Below the pieces are notes generated by a model. It was not told the DNA's origin. It made no database searches and worked only from the letters and a program-made list of their open reading frames with translations. A program made the translations under genes and the position numbers. A stretch of 64,000 bases of DNA from Gyrodactylus bullatarudis (taxonomy: Eukaryota > Platyhelminthes > Monogenea > Gyrodactylidea > Gyrodactylidae), in assembly GCA_012064415.1 (NCBI GenBank), contig SSNU01000311.1, forward strand, positions 248,001 to 312,000, written 5' to 3'. Of the stretch, positions 50,171 through 61,854 are shown in pieces. The number at the start of each line of letters is the position of its first letter. Position 1 is the first letter of the stretch.

Positions 50171-50518
50171 CTAGCATGTGAAGAAAGGCACATTTGTTGC
50201 GAATTTGCAAACCAGAGCGGGAGTAGATGTCAATGTTGAAACTGGTCTTCAGGACAAGAGTGTTGTTAAGCAGGCACGTGAACTTCAATTTGTTCCTGGT
50301 AAGGTATGGAGTCGGCGAGGGTTCTCTGCATCGAATCTGGAGAGAGATTGAGAAGGCAAGTCTGCGAAATAGGTATCCCTTCTACATCAATGCTTCTTTA
50401 TGAATTCTATTTTCACATTAAACAACGGTATTCGTTGGAATACGAGAGAAAAAATGATATATCAGCTTTAGTTAACTGTCCAAGTTTCGATTCTCAATTG
50501 GCCACACTGTATGAGTAA
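50171..50518 (+). pseudogene. Frameshifted coding remnant of unknown origin
   Basis: A stretch clearly richer in G and C than its flanks. One frame (about 50176-50350) reads GTFVANLQTRAGVDVNVETG... and stops at TGA; another takes over (50306-50518) with SMLLYEFYFHIKQRYSLEYE and stops at TAA. The base composition and overlapping frames suggest a decayed coding sequence, likely from a mobile element or a retrocopy. I cannot name the source family. Confidence 0.3.
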
Positions 50519-51050
50519 TACTCATTGAGTATCGTGAACTATAATTTATCACTGGAAATTTCAAAATTATGCATGCAAAAACTAGGAAATCCACCATTAT
50601 TGATATCTTTCAAATAAAACAATGGTCAAAATATTAGAATTACAAGGCTCAAGATTCTGTTCAAATATCAAATCTGTTGCCAGTATCAAATGGAAACTAA
50701 TAGATGTTTGTCTTTAAGTAAGTTCTAAACTGCTTCTGATCAGAATTTCCATGTTTAATCACACAAATCGGCATCATCTACATTGTAAATTCTACAGTAT
50801 TGAGTAGGGTTTATTAACATATTAATATTCACATTTAGCATAATACCAAATTAAAGAAAATGAAAGCTCAGTAATCCACAGTTGTTTTCGAGGACGAAAA
50901 ATCTGCCAATTAATTGATTCTTCTCAAGTCAATTTAAAATTTTGTAAATAATATGGATGCCATATCCATAGTTCATAAGTGAGTCATTCTACTTGAGCTT
51001 ATTGAATAAATTCTTCAACTTTAATTTTTTTTACGTCACCAATGATAAAG

Positions 51051-51155
51051 TACTATTTAATACTAATTAATAGTATTTATACTAATTTACTATTTAATAC
51101 TAATTAATAGTATTTATACTAATTTACTATTTAATACTAATTAATAGTATTTATA
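51051..51155. repeat. 37-bp tandem repeat, about 3 copies
   Basis: Units start TACTATTTAATACTAATTAA at 51051, 51088 and 51125 (spacing 37 bp), virtually identical, the last one slightly short. Each contains the near-palindrome AATACTAATTAATAGTATT. It lies about 110 bp left of the Mutator-like element. Probably a simple AT-rich minisatellite. Confidence 0.85.
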
Positions 51156-51267
51156 ATCGATGGATAATTGTTAATGTTACACAGACTAATAGACTTTATA
51201 GAATAGAAAGTTTTTATTTTCACAAATTATTTACATAATTATATTGCTAGTCACAAAATTTATTCAT

Positions 51268-52156
51268 GGGTTAATTCCAAAAATCTCCCCAAAGCAAAGA
51301 ATGACCCCAATGAAAATTTCAGCTCTTGTACTCATATCAATTATAAATAATAGTAATTATTCTTATTTTAAAGTTTTCATCTCCCTCAATACTATTAATT
51401 ATAACCAATAACTGACAAATTAGTTTTAATATTTTTTACGAACCATAAATTAATACTCATTCATAGAGTGATGGAGGGGTAGGAGAAAAATTTATAATTT
51501 GATGAGATTATCATTGAGATATTCGTTATTATTCAAAACATGTCTTCACTAACTGTCGGTCTCAGTTACGAAACCAAAGAACAAGTGAAAATTTTTGTCA
51601 TGGACCACTCAATCGCTACTCAGAAGTCATTCAAAGTGAAGAATCTAGGTTTTTACAAATTTTCGCTACGCCTAAAGATGATCTATTTTATGTTTCTCAA
51701 GATCGCAATAGTGAAATAAGAAGAGTCGTTAATTTCAATAAACTCCAATGCTCTTGTAGTTTTGCAATGATTAATGGATATCCTTGTAATCATCTGTGTG
51801 CCGTCGCTATTAAGTTAGAAGTTCCCCCTGAAAAATATGTTCCAAATAAATTCAAAGTAATCTCCTTGAAAGCAGCTTACTCGGAGATTATCATGCTGTG
51901 TGACGTCGAAAATCTGAAAGAGTCAGAACTTGAAGGTTACAGAATAAATAAAACACGTGAAAGACCATGTAAAAGCCGTAAGAAATCAAAAGCTGAAAAA
52001 AAATGTAATGAAATTTAGTGTTCAATATAATTATTGCTTGTTATTTACAAAAAGTATTTTCTTTTGAAAATTTTTGGGGTGATTATCGGAAATTTTTTTT
52101 CTTTGTGGAGATTTTCGGAAAATTTTTTCCTTTGGGGTGATTTTTGGAATTAACCC
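51268..52156 (+). mobile_element. Mutator-like (MULE) deletion derivative with 10-bp target duplication
   Basis: An 889-bp element with terminal inverted repeats of 27 bp (left starts GGGTTAATTCCAAAAATC; right ends GGAATTAACCC) that differ at one base. It is flanked by a perfect 10-bp duplication, ATTTATTCAT, at 51258-51267 and 52157-52166. Target duplications of 8-11 bp and a SWIM-containing transposase are typical of Mutator elements. The inside holds only the two ends of a transposase (see 51540-52018). GGGGTGAT-like blocks repeat near the right end (52077-52140). Intact ends and an unmutated duplication suggest a relatively recent insertion. Confidence 0.88.
51540..52018 (+). pseudogene. 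Broken MULE transposase: N-terminal piece and SWIM zinc finger
   Basis: From an ATG at 51540 a frame reads MSSLTVGLSYETKEQVKIF...DHSIATQKSFKVK, resembling the N-terminal DNA-binding region of Mutator transposases. A shift of frame near 51650 is followed by YVSQDRNSEIRRVVN and then a SWIM zinc finger, CSCSFAMINGYPCNH (CxC then CxH spacing), ending in a lysine-rich tail. The central DDE catalytic domain is missing, so the protein could not cut DNA; the element would depend on a complete relative elsewhere. Confidence 0.8.
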
Positions 52157-52166
52157 ATTTATTCAT

Positions 52167-53814
52167 ATTATGATTGTTTAATAAACATTGGATTAATTTT
52201 TGGATTAGGTTTTTTTCTATTCATGATAACGGATTCTAAGCCAAAGGGGGAAAAAGTTAGTTTTTATGAGGTATTGGTAGTAGCTCATCTGTGTATTGGA
52301 TTCTCTCTTATGAAGTTCTTCCTGATATACCAATCAGAAAGGGAGGACCATAGTCAATTTTAGATTGTAATATATTTTCATCCTTGAATTTGGATCTGAG
52401 ATAAATCTTCTCACAAGATTTACTAATTAGTTTCTTTTAAAATTCTTCTGATTATATAATTTAAAAATACGTATGTAATACATATTATATATCAAATAGT
52501 TGAAATTTTTTCAAAGATTTCATGAATTTTCAATGTAAATTAATTCATCACTGATAATTTTATTTAAACGAGTCAAATCTGAAAAAAATGTTGATGACTT
52601 TTTGTATTCTCAATTTATGGCTCAGATGACTGGCCTATCTGAAAGTATTATTAGTGAATTTTAAATGTTCCTAAAAACCAATAATAATAAAATAATTAAC
52701 CTTTCGTTTCAATTCACACAAAATAAATGAACTGAATAAGTTTACACTCCAAAAATCTCCATTAACTTGAAAAAAATAAGTGCTTTCCAACTAGATTATT
52801 AATCTCGAGTTTTATTCCAAGAGATGTCTTAATTTAGTTTTAAAATTAAATTTAGGGGACACCTCATTCTAAGGAAACATATTGTTGCTATAAAATATAA
52901 ATTACGTCTTTATTAGTTAAGATGAGTTAAAAGTGATAACTTGACCAAGATAATATTTCCTTACGCTTCCTTGAAACTGCGCACCTCTGAGAATTTCCTA
53001 AAGTATTTGGAATTCGAATATCACCTATGATATAAACCATATTTGGATTTTACTTTCCTCGATGCTATGATGATCCAATTTTAAGATACTAATTCTCTCT
53101 GAAGATTGAGATTTTTTTTGACTCTGGAATAAGATTGAATCTGATTTTACTATCAAAGGACCCTCTTAAGATATGAATTTCCTGGAAAGTCCTCTTCAAA
53201 ATTATTTTCCCATAGAATCTTATGCTTATTTTTTGTCTCTATAATTTTGATTGAATGCTTTCGATTTTGACTCAAAATATTGATTCAAAAAGTTCTTTTC
53301 ATGTCATGAGAGTTTTATAGAAAATTCGTTCAAAAAATTTATACCTAATAAAGTTGTTTTATGATGATTAGATTTTATGTTCTAACAAACATGGTGAATA
53401 TAGTTTTTGCTTTGTAACAAATTCAATGAGTTGCAAGGGGTATTTGATACTTTTATATTTGTTTCTTTTTATGTGTACTATATTTTCTACTAATAAAGCT
53501 TCACTTTCAGCATTAATATGAGCATAAGGAACATTTTTGTCTGTTAAACCAATTATCTCTTTAAAATATTTCTTAAAATATACTCACGAGTAACTAGAAT
53601 AATTCAAAATATTAAAAAAATATCCTAAGACACTAGGTAAAACAAGGATATATTCAAATTCAAAATAGAATCTGGAATCTTCCATAATTCTACAGTATTT
53701 GGTTTTAATATATTTTCTTTCAATATTCTTATATTTTTTTCATTTATTTGCTGAAAAAATTAGTCAAAGTAAATTTTTTTCATATTGTTGTCGAAAGTGT
53801 CAGAAATATAAAAA
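52167..53814. other. Gene desert, nothing recognised
   Basis: AT-rich sequence without any long frame, inverted-repeat element or structured RNA that I can identify. Confidence 0.4.
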
Positions 53815-54428
53815 TTAGGGATAATTACAAAAAGTAGAAGATAGATCATCAATAACTAAAAGGTCTATTCAGTGTATTTACATAAAGTAGAAGAGTATTA
53901 GGAAATTTTCATACTATACAAATTCTACACTATTCACGCTTACTTCTGCACACTGATATGATAAATGTTTATTTTGGTGAAATAATCTATCACCGCTTCT
54001 GTAGAATTGAAAGATAAACTGAAAAACAAGGTCTGCACATCTTAATTGATAGTATCCTGAGATAGATTGAGACGGTTTATAATTCCTTCCAACTTTTTCG
54101 GAAAATTCATCATGAAAGAGAATTCTAGGACATTTGAAATTAGTAAATTATTAAAGGTCTTGTAACTCTTAAAGATCCAGGGAAATTCAACATGTTCCTA
54201 AATCTATTCTATTGATTGCAACGTGTGCTCTAGCTACTTCTACTATTTGTAAGATTAAAAAATAATACTTCTAAGTAATGAAAAGTGTATTCGAAACATT
54301 AAGTGTAAAGTGTGTCATAAATACTTGTATTGAATGAAAACTTCCTAAATCTCTTCTACTTTATGTAAATACACTGAATAGACCTTTTAGTTATTGATGA
54401 TCTATCTTGTACTTTTTGTAATCCCTAA
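53815..54428. mobile_element. TIR element with about 85-bp inverted ends
   Basis: A 614-bp element beginning TTAGGGATAATTACAAAAAG and ending CTTTTTGTAATCCCTAA. The ends share about 85 bp in inverted order, including GATAGATCATCAATAACTAA and GGTCTATTCAGTGTATTTAC with no difference. The interior has no coding capacity, so it is a non-autonomous element. The target duplication is not clear. Confidence 0.8.
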
Positions 54429-57200
54429 AATGTATAGTCGAAATGATAATGATAATTACTGCAATTAAATTACAAGTCAAAACAAAACTAAAATTTATAA
54501 TTCGAGGGACTACTTCTAAGTATATACCCAATATTATTATTTTCTTGTATACTGTGATAAAGTAAGTAAATAAAATCTTAGCAGCCTCTGTACATAAAAC
54601 GAAGTTAAAGATTCTGATAATTTTTAAAAATTGTAAATTCTTTCTGTTCTAATAATATGTCAACGCGAGAGTACTTGGTATATCACCATAATAATACTCT
54701 TCTTCATGAAATGTTCACTACTTTCGTTATAAAAAATTGTTGTTACATGACAAAATTGGCAATTTGAAAAATTGAGTATTGTTCAAATTTTATTGCTAAA
54801 ATGAAGGAGCGTTTTCAATGAAAAATAAAATGAAATTTTTAAAATTGATATCAGAAAACTCGGCACGAAAATAAGGTTAAACATTTCACCCTACCATAAT
54901 TTTTTTCCTTCCCAATGAATATGTAACGAAAAAATTTTCCCCTTGATTAGCTAAATACATGTTATGATCTTAGTTGATCTCGCTCAAATTTGATCATTTA
55001 TTTATGTATAAATTGTCTACTTGATAGATGAATTATTCAGAGAAATCTTTCCTGTTGAATAAGCATCACTTGAGCGTTCTATCTGTTCAAAATGATGGAA
55101 AATAATAATCAGAGAAGAGTAAAAATCTGATTCATTCACCCAGCATAAATGAATTTAGTATCAAGCCATATTCAGTCTGAAATTGGCAGAAAATGTTCGT
55201 CTGGAAACCAGGAAACTTTTTTCTTGTAGATACTTTTACCTGTTCAAAGGGAAAACGCAGTGATTAATACATTTTCATTCATTTTAATCACGTAATTTGA
55301 GAACAAAGAATTAATCTAAACTATCTTAACAATAAAACTCTAGCCATTATACAAAGTTCAGTGCATAAAAGAGTTAATTAACAATTTATAGTTACAGTTG
55401 ACTTTACATATGAAACTTGTTCTAAACTGAAAAAGATTTATCTTTTTGACATATAAAAATAGATGTTTATTCATTGTTCAACCCTCATTAATCTGTCAGG
55501 ATATGAATTGAAATTTAATAAAATAAACTTCTTATACATTTTTTCAAATATTGATTAGTTATATATATCGTATGAAAAGTCTGCCTTTCAAACCTTCTTC
55601 TACATGCCTATACTCAATCTTACATTTTCATTTAAAATCAAAATATAGAAATACTAATTAATGTAGATAATTATCCCAGTCACAATCAAATATCAAATAA
55701 AAGTCTATGAATAATAAATTATATGGGCGAAAGAAATTTTGGTCACTAGAGGAATTTTGTTTATTTGAAATTTGCAAGAGATTTCTTTACCATCTTCCGA
55801 AAGAGAAATATCATTGTGATATAAAAATGACCTTTAAGTATAAATGTACTTGAATATTCATTTTTTGTCAAAAAATAATAGATATACTATATCGAGAGAC
55901 TTTCAAAATTGCATTTTTACTCTGTGTGTTCAAAATTCTCTATACAAGTATTTGTATGAATCGAGCATTTCTTACACTCTAAAAAATAAAATCTCTACAT
56001 TGAGCTCTTCAAGAAGTTGTTAGTCCCTCTCTCAACTATGTCGTCCTATGGTCTGAATCAGGCTTGAGCTAAAATCTGAAACTTATGCAAAGTGACAGAT
56101 GAAAATAACCAGAATTACCGATTTTATTTTAAGGTAGTTGAAGGTTTCATAATTAATTCTTTTGAACACATTAGGAATTTTATTTTCACCCATTCATCTC
56201 CCTTCATCACCTGGATTTTTTTGTGTTAATTCTAGCAATAGCTTGAATTTGATTAAGGCATTGTTGTTGTTGTAAATCATTTAATTTTTTAAATAAGTTT
56301 AATGCAACTTAAGAATAGTAAAATCAAATTTATTGAGTAAATAATGAGAGAAATCTCAGAAGAACTAAACTCCATAATAGTTTATGATGATTTAAATAAA
56401 CAAATTTTGTGTTAACCTCAGAAAGATTATAAACCTAGAGAATAGTTCTACAAATAATTGTTCAAGAAATATGATATAGCAATATATATTCAAACATTTG
56501 GAATAGCTCATTCCTTCAGCTTGTTTGAGGTTAAGTTCAGTCAGTTCATCTTAAAAAAATTTTATTTTTCAGCAATTAATGGGTATGAATTAATTTTAGA
56601 TTGAATAGGTTTGAAATAAAAATTTACTTTATTTTAAAATTAATTAATTATCAACTAGTACTAAAATTGTTTTGATCCACGATCGCGATGGTATCTGAAA
56701 TATTCAATAAATATGAAATATAAAAATCATTTGGAATATAATCATACATTTTCCGATCATACGGGAAGAGAAGAGATTTTCATGAATTATTGATTTAGCA
56801 GATAATTAATTTCATTTTTGAAATGGTAGTGTGATTATTCAACAGGTCAGATTTCAAGTTTTATCGAATTTTGAATGGCTTTTTCGATAGGAATACAAAA
56901 GTTTTATAGATTGAAGAGAGCTCTGAGTACAATCGTCTCATCCACTGAACTAGCTACTTGTGTAAATCAGTACTGAAACGTTTAGAAGAGGCTTTAGAAA
57001 AAGGTTTGTTAAATTCCAATTAAATTTACTTTTACTGATGTTTATAAAGAATTACTATGTATAATAAATTAGTTCTGAGTAGAGCACCGCTTTTCTTCTA
57101 AAGATATACTGTAATATATTCAGACTCCAATGATAAGCTTGATTATCTATTTCAAAATAACTAGAAAATTAGATTATATTTAGATTAGGACACATGTATA
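54429..57200. other. Gene desert, nothing recognised
   Basis: About 2.8 kb of AT-rich DNA with no long frame and no structure that I could support on either strand. Confidence 0.4.
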
Positions 57201-57658
57201 TGTTACCGTGAATCTGGGAAATAAGTGAGTGTCGATAATTCACTAGTGTATGTTGGTAATCAGTGTGACTTTAGTGAATCTAGCTAATTAGCCCTCAATA
57301 CCCAAACACAATGAGAAGGTCAGTGAATTCAACAGCTCAACTTATCGATTAAATTTTTTGAGAAAAAATTAAAGCATTAAATATTTATTTATTGCCATAA
57401 GTAAGAGAATGATCAAGAGTTACATAAAACTTGATTCTTTTCACATTTACAGGTTAGGGTTTTACAATTTGAGTCAATCAAATTTGAATATTTCAATTTG
57501 AAAAATTTAATCGATGAGTTGAGCTGTTGAATTCACTGACCTTCTCATTGTGTTTGGGTAATGAGGGCTAATTAGCTAGATTCACTAAAGTCACACTGAT
57601 TACCAACATACACTAGGGAATCATCGACACTCACTTATTTCCCAGATTCACGGTAACA
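57201..57658. mobile_element. MITE with about 160-bp inverted arms and TA flanks
   Basis: A 458-bp element with tips TGTTACCGTGAATCTGGG and CCCAGATTCACGGTAACA, TA on both sides, and arms nearly identical over about 160 bp (for example GGGCTAATTAGCTAGATTCA on one arm). The TG...CA tips and TA target match the element at 3648-4160, although the arm sequences differ, so both may belong to the same superfamily (Tc1/mariner type). The close match of the arms suggests recent origin. No coding capacity. Confidence 0.82.
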
Positions 57659-58250
57659 TATATATATGACTCGAAAAAATTTCTGGCTCAGTTTGTATCC
57701 TACCTTGTAGTGCGATAATCAAATTACAATTTTAACTCAAGATGAGCTCGAATATTCTGCACGGTAGAATTAAAAATCATTTTAGGGTTTACAACAAAAG
57801 ACCGTGTGAATCATTCAGTTCTGAGCTATTGAAGAGATACTTTTCAATTATTAATCAGAATCTTGTCTCCTTATTTGGAAAGAAACTTCATTTATTTCAA
57901 ATGAGAAATTAAAATAGGTAAAATTTTGAATCTGGGTCCACTGGGAACCATTAGTATGACATTTTACAAAGGCTATCATTATTCTTTTCCAGAGTTTACA
58001 TGTTGAAACATAATTTTTACTATCATTTACTAGGATTTCTTTTGCAAAACTGTAATTTGCATATCTGCTTTAAAAATATCGTTATCAATAGGAAATATTC
58101 TTATTAATAATCAATATGCTTTCGTGATAAATTTCTCTTGTTTTTCTGCTCAACTCTGTGTATCTCATGAATAGTTATGATGATTGAAACATGTTCTTCA
58201 ACAGAGAATTCCTCTCATTGAATGAAAACCCCTATAAAATAATTTTACTT

Positions 58251-58510
58251 CATAAGAAAGAAGGTGATGCCAATTAGTAGTAAGAATATAGCGCTTTTAT
58301 TTCGTAACATACTCATCAGCTTATACATGCCAGATTTATATAAAGAAAATCTGTACAAAATATTGGTTTTGAATCTGATTGGCCAGTTTTTGGTGCGTAA
58401 GTACCTCTGTTTTACATGTAATATATTGGACAGCTTTGGGATATACATGTAAGAGTCATGTATATCCCTATCACATCTTATTACCAATTGGCATCACCTT
58501 CTTTCTTATG
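58251..58510. mobile_element. Short MITE, about 260 bp
   Basis: Inverted ends of about 40 bp: left CATAAGAAAGAAGGTGATGC, right GCATCACCTTCTTTCTTATG, with GATGCCAATT(A/G)GTA(G/A)TAAGA shared further in. The short frames here (both strands) are products of the palindrome and are not genes. Target duplication not determined. Confidence 0.75.
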
Positions 58511-59216
58511 GAAATAACCATAGCACAACTAAAATCAGAGATCCAAACATTTCTCTCTCTCAATGAATTTTACTTTAATTTTTGAAAAAATAAATAAATT
58601 TTTCAGCCATTCTTTGAAGAAGAATTAATTTTGAGCGCTAAAAGGATTCCTTTGAAGCATTCTTTCTATTTGTTTTTCTTTTCTGTATCTCTTTGTTTTT
58701 TAACTTGAAATAATAAATTGCAGGATGATGGACTGAATAAATTGTTCAGAACAATTTTAACTAGTTTTATCGTTTAGAGATGAGCAGAGACATCGGTTTT
58801 GAGCTGAGTTACCTATGTAAGACTAAAACCTATAATCTTCAATTTCTATTTTTGTTAAAATCCTATATATATGCTATGTATTACACTTATAAGTATGCCC
58901 AAGATAAAGGCCTTTATATTTGAAAATTTTGGCATCTTTTTCTTTCCTTGAAATTAAGTTTATATTTTTAGCAACAAAATAAAACGATGCACTACTCATC
59001 ACAGGATTACATCATCACTAACTAAGAATGTTGAATTTTATTTGTCTTTCAAAATAATACTTATATCGTAAGAAATCGTAATTCTAGATCGGATAAAAAT
59101 TATCAGTGATAATTTATCATTAACTCTCACAAATATATTTCGAATAAATTCGAAACTAAGTTAAAACATTTTTAGGCATCATACTAATTGACAAAATTCT
59201 ACAGATTTTACATTAA

Positions 59217-59884
59217 CCCTTTCGATATCAGAGGTCATGTATGACCTCTATGTTCAAACTGACTTTTTTCAATGATTTTGAAACATTTTTTATGATTATT
59301 TTTTGATAGTATATCACAAACTATCTTAGTTTGCTATCATGCTATATTTTTGCTAGCCAGGCATAAGAATGCCATTGATATTTGAACTTTTACCGAAGGA
59401 AGTAGAATTCCTTAATTCATGATTCTTTTTGATCGAAATTATTAAACTTATCAATGTTCAGAGATAATAAGATTAATTTCCGTATAAGCTAAATAGTTAA
59501 TTCAAAACAAGGTATATTTTTTATGCATGAAATAAATGAGCAGTTCCATCAATAGTCTCGTGAAAATGGGGCAATTTTCAACCCCATTTTTACCTTAGAT
59601 CTTCAATATCTAGGTTTTTGGGATAAGATCGAATGAAATTTAAAAGATATCCTTTTTGACATTAATTGAGTCTTTGAAACAATTAACTTTCAAATAAATC
59701 CCTTCATTGGCAAAGTTTCACTCTAAATTACTCACCAGCAGATGGGATTTTCAATATAAATCAGACCCTGATGAAATTATATGTAAGAAAAAATTTTTGT
59801 CCTATTAAATTTTTTTTATCATCACATTTTAGGTGAGAGAATTAAGCCTGAAACTTTATTCGTTCAGCTATGGTATCGAAAGGG
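59217..59884. mobile_element. piggyBac-like non-autonomous element (TTAA ends)
   Basis: A 668-bp element bounded by TTAA at 59213-59216 and 59885-59888, with inverted ends CCCTTTCGATA(T/C)CA at the left and its complement, TATCGAAAGGG, at the right. TTAA target sites with CCCT/CCCTTT tips are the mark of piggyBac transposons. No transposase frame is present. Just inside the left end is a hairpin-like GAGGTCATGTATGACCTC (59231-59248). Confidence 0.78.
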
Positions 59885-59888
59885 TTAA

Positions 59889-61854
59889 CATCGAATCATG
59901 TATCTTTAATTGATACTTATAGTATTCCAAGAGAAAAATGTAAATATAAAACTACTTTAGAGAAAAACACACCATTTCAAAAGTAAATATAGTAAATCTT
60001 TTTGAAATCAGTCTTCATATGAGCATTTTATCTCTAAAAATTTGTCTTGCCTCATTCTGCATGGTTAAATTCATCTTGAGAAAATTAGGAAAAATAGTAT
60101 GAAATGCATAATTTTCATTCATTGATTTTTTATTAGATTTGATGCTAAACTTGTCTGATCTCCAGTAAAGAAATACAAAAAGTAAATTTCCAATGCCAAT
60201 GATAATGAAAAATTATGTCTGGTATCTGAATAATTGCGGATTATTCTTCAATCTTGAACCAGGCATAAAGAAATTCAAAATTATCTAATACTATTGAAGA
60301 AAAAATTTAATCCAGAACATCAATCAAAACACATGTGAGTCGGATTTATTTTCACCTTTTGAAATTATAGTCTCATCTGAATTAGTACTATCGTTAAAAA
60401 CTAGAGTTTCAACTTCTCGTAGCTATTCTTTTGTAGAAAATTGTAGATTCTCAAATCCCAATTTGCTCAGAAAACGTAACTTATTAAACGCTACATGTAC
60501 TGAGAATTTCTTCATAGCCCTTGAAATTTCTATGAATACAATAAATTCGCATAGGTTAGACAAAGAGTTTTAATGAATAAAACCTATTAATTCCACTGCT
60601 GTTCAAATTTAGAAAGGAATTCACTCATATATTTTATTGATTCTCTGTGCATTACTAGAGGGCTACTACTATCTATTTCAATATGTGAATTATAAAATTT
60701 TTAGTTCGGAAGTTTCGTAGAAATTGTAATAAATTCTGGATAGATTTTTTTATTTACAGTGATATTTCTTAATTTTTGAGTTATTCTTTCATTCTTCTCT
60801 ATTTTTCTTTTTGATTCCCATCATATACTGCCTGCTTCGATAGAAATTGGCTTATCAGTATTTTCCATACCAAAAGCATATCTGTCAAGAAGACTAGAAT
60901 ATTTCCCACTTGTTTTCATCTGGCCAATATTGATTCTTTTTTCCCTGACGGACAATTTCTCACACAAATAAATTCTTACTTTTACTCCTGATTAGTTAAT
61001 TTATTTTATGTTTACCAAAAGAAAAACAATACTTTCCTATAGTTTTTAATGGGTGTATTTGTTTTCTTTTAATTTTTCATTCTCAATTTATAGATAGATT
61101 TTATGACTATTTAATTTATCTATCACATTTATAAGAAGCATGAATTTCATTGAAATCCTATTGAAATGCCTATCTTTCACTTTTGTTGAGTCAGATAAAA
61201 GAATATTGTTTAGAAGAAAGTCATGAAGCAGGTATTAAATTGCTCAGAGAATTAGATTAGATAGAGAAAATAGTTGAACTAATTATTTCCAAATGTGAAA
61301 AACTAACTAGAATCCAATTGGATGAACTGAGAATATTTTTTTTATATCTTAAGGATTATATTCTATTAAAGTAATTGATTTTCTCGCATTAACAAATTGG
61401 CCAAGCTGAAAGGATTTATAAATGAATTTCTTAATTGTGTATTTTTAAATATAGCAAAATAGACATTTTAAATTGAGTATTATTATGATTATACATTGTT
61501 CTCTTTCTGTTTGATAAAACAATTTATCTAGCGAAATAAAGAGTTATGGAAAATATTGAAAACACTCTAGTTTTTTTTTTGAATAAAACAATCGTGCTCT
61601 GTTGGAGGGAGGGAATATTTTCTTTTGTCAAATTTGTGTTTTTTCGGATTTTCTTTTTCTCATACAAATGCAAAATAATAGTAATTTATGATAAAATATA
61701 TTTACAGATTTTCAACATCCAGCTTTTGTCATTGTTTTTTCGTTTTTTTATGTTGGGGATAAAAAATAACTTTTCATTATCAACGATCTTGAAAAAATAA
61801 GAGTATTTACATTATAAACTTGAAAATGACCAAATAATAATTTCATTAAACGGT
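59889..61854. other. Gene desert upstream of prominin 3' end, nothing recognised
   Basis: About 2 kb of AT-rich DNA. The short frame at 61546-61800 (plus) is phenylalanine-rich, as expected for chance translation of T-rich DNA, and is not called. Confidence 0.4.

Noticed and set aside
58245..58585. Three overlapping short ORFs
   Set aside because: They lie inside a palindromic MITE and mirror each other across its arms.
61546..61800. Phenylalanine-rich plus frame of 84 codons
   Set aside because: Composition is what random T-rich DNA gives; no homology-like motif or context.
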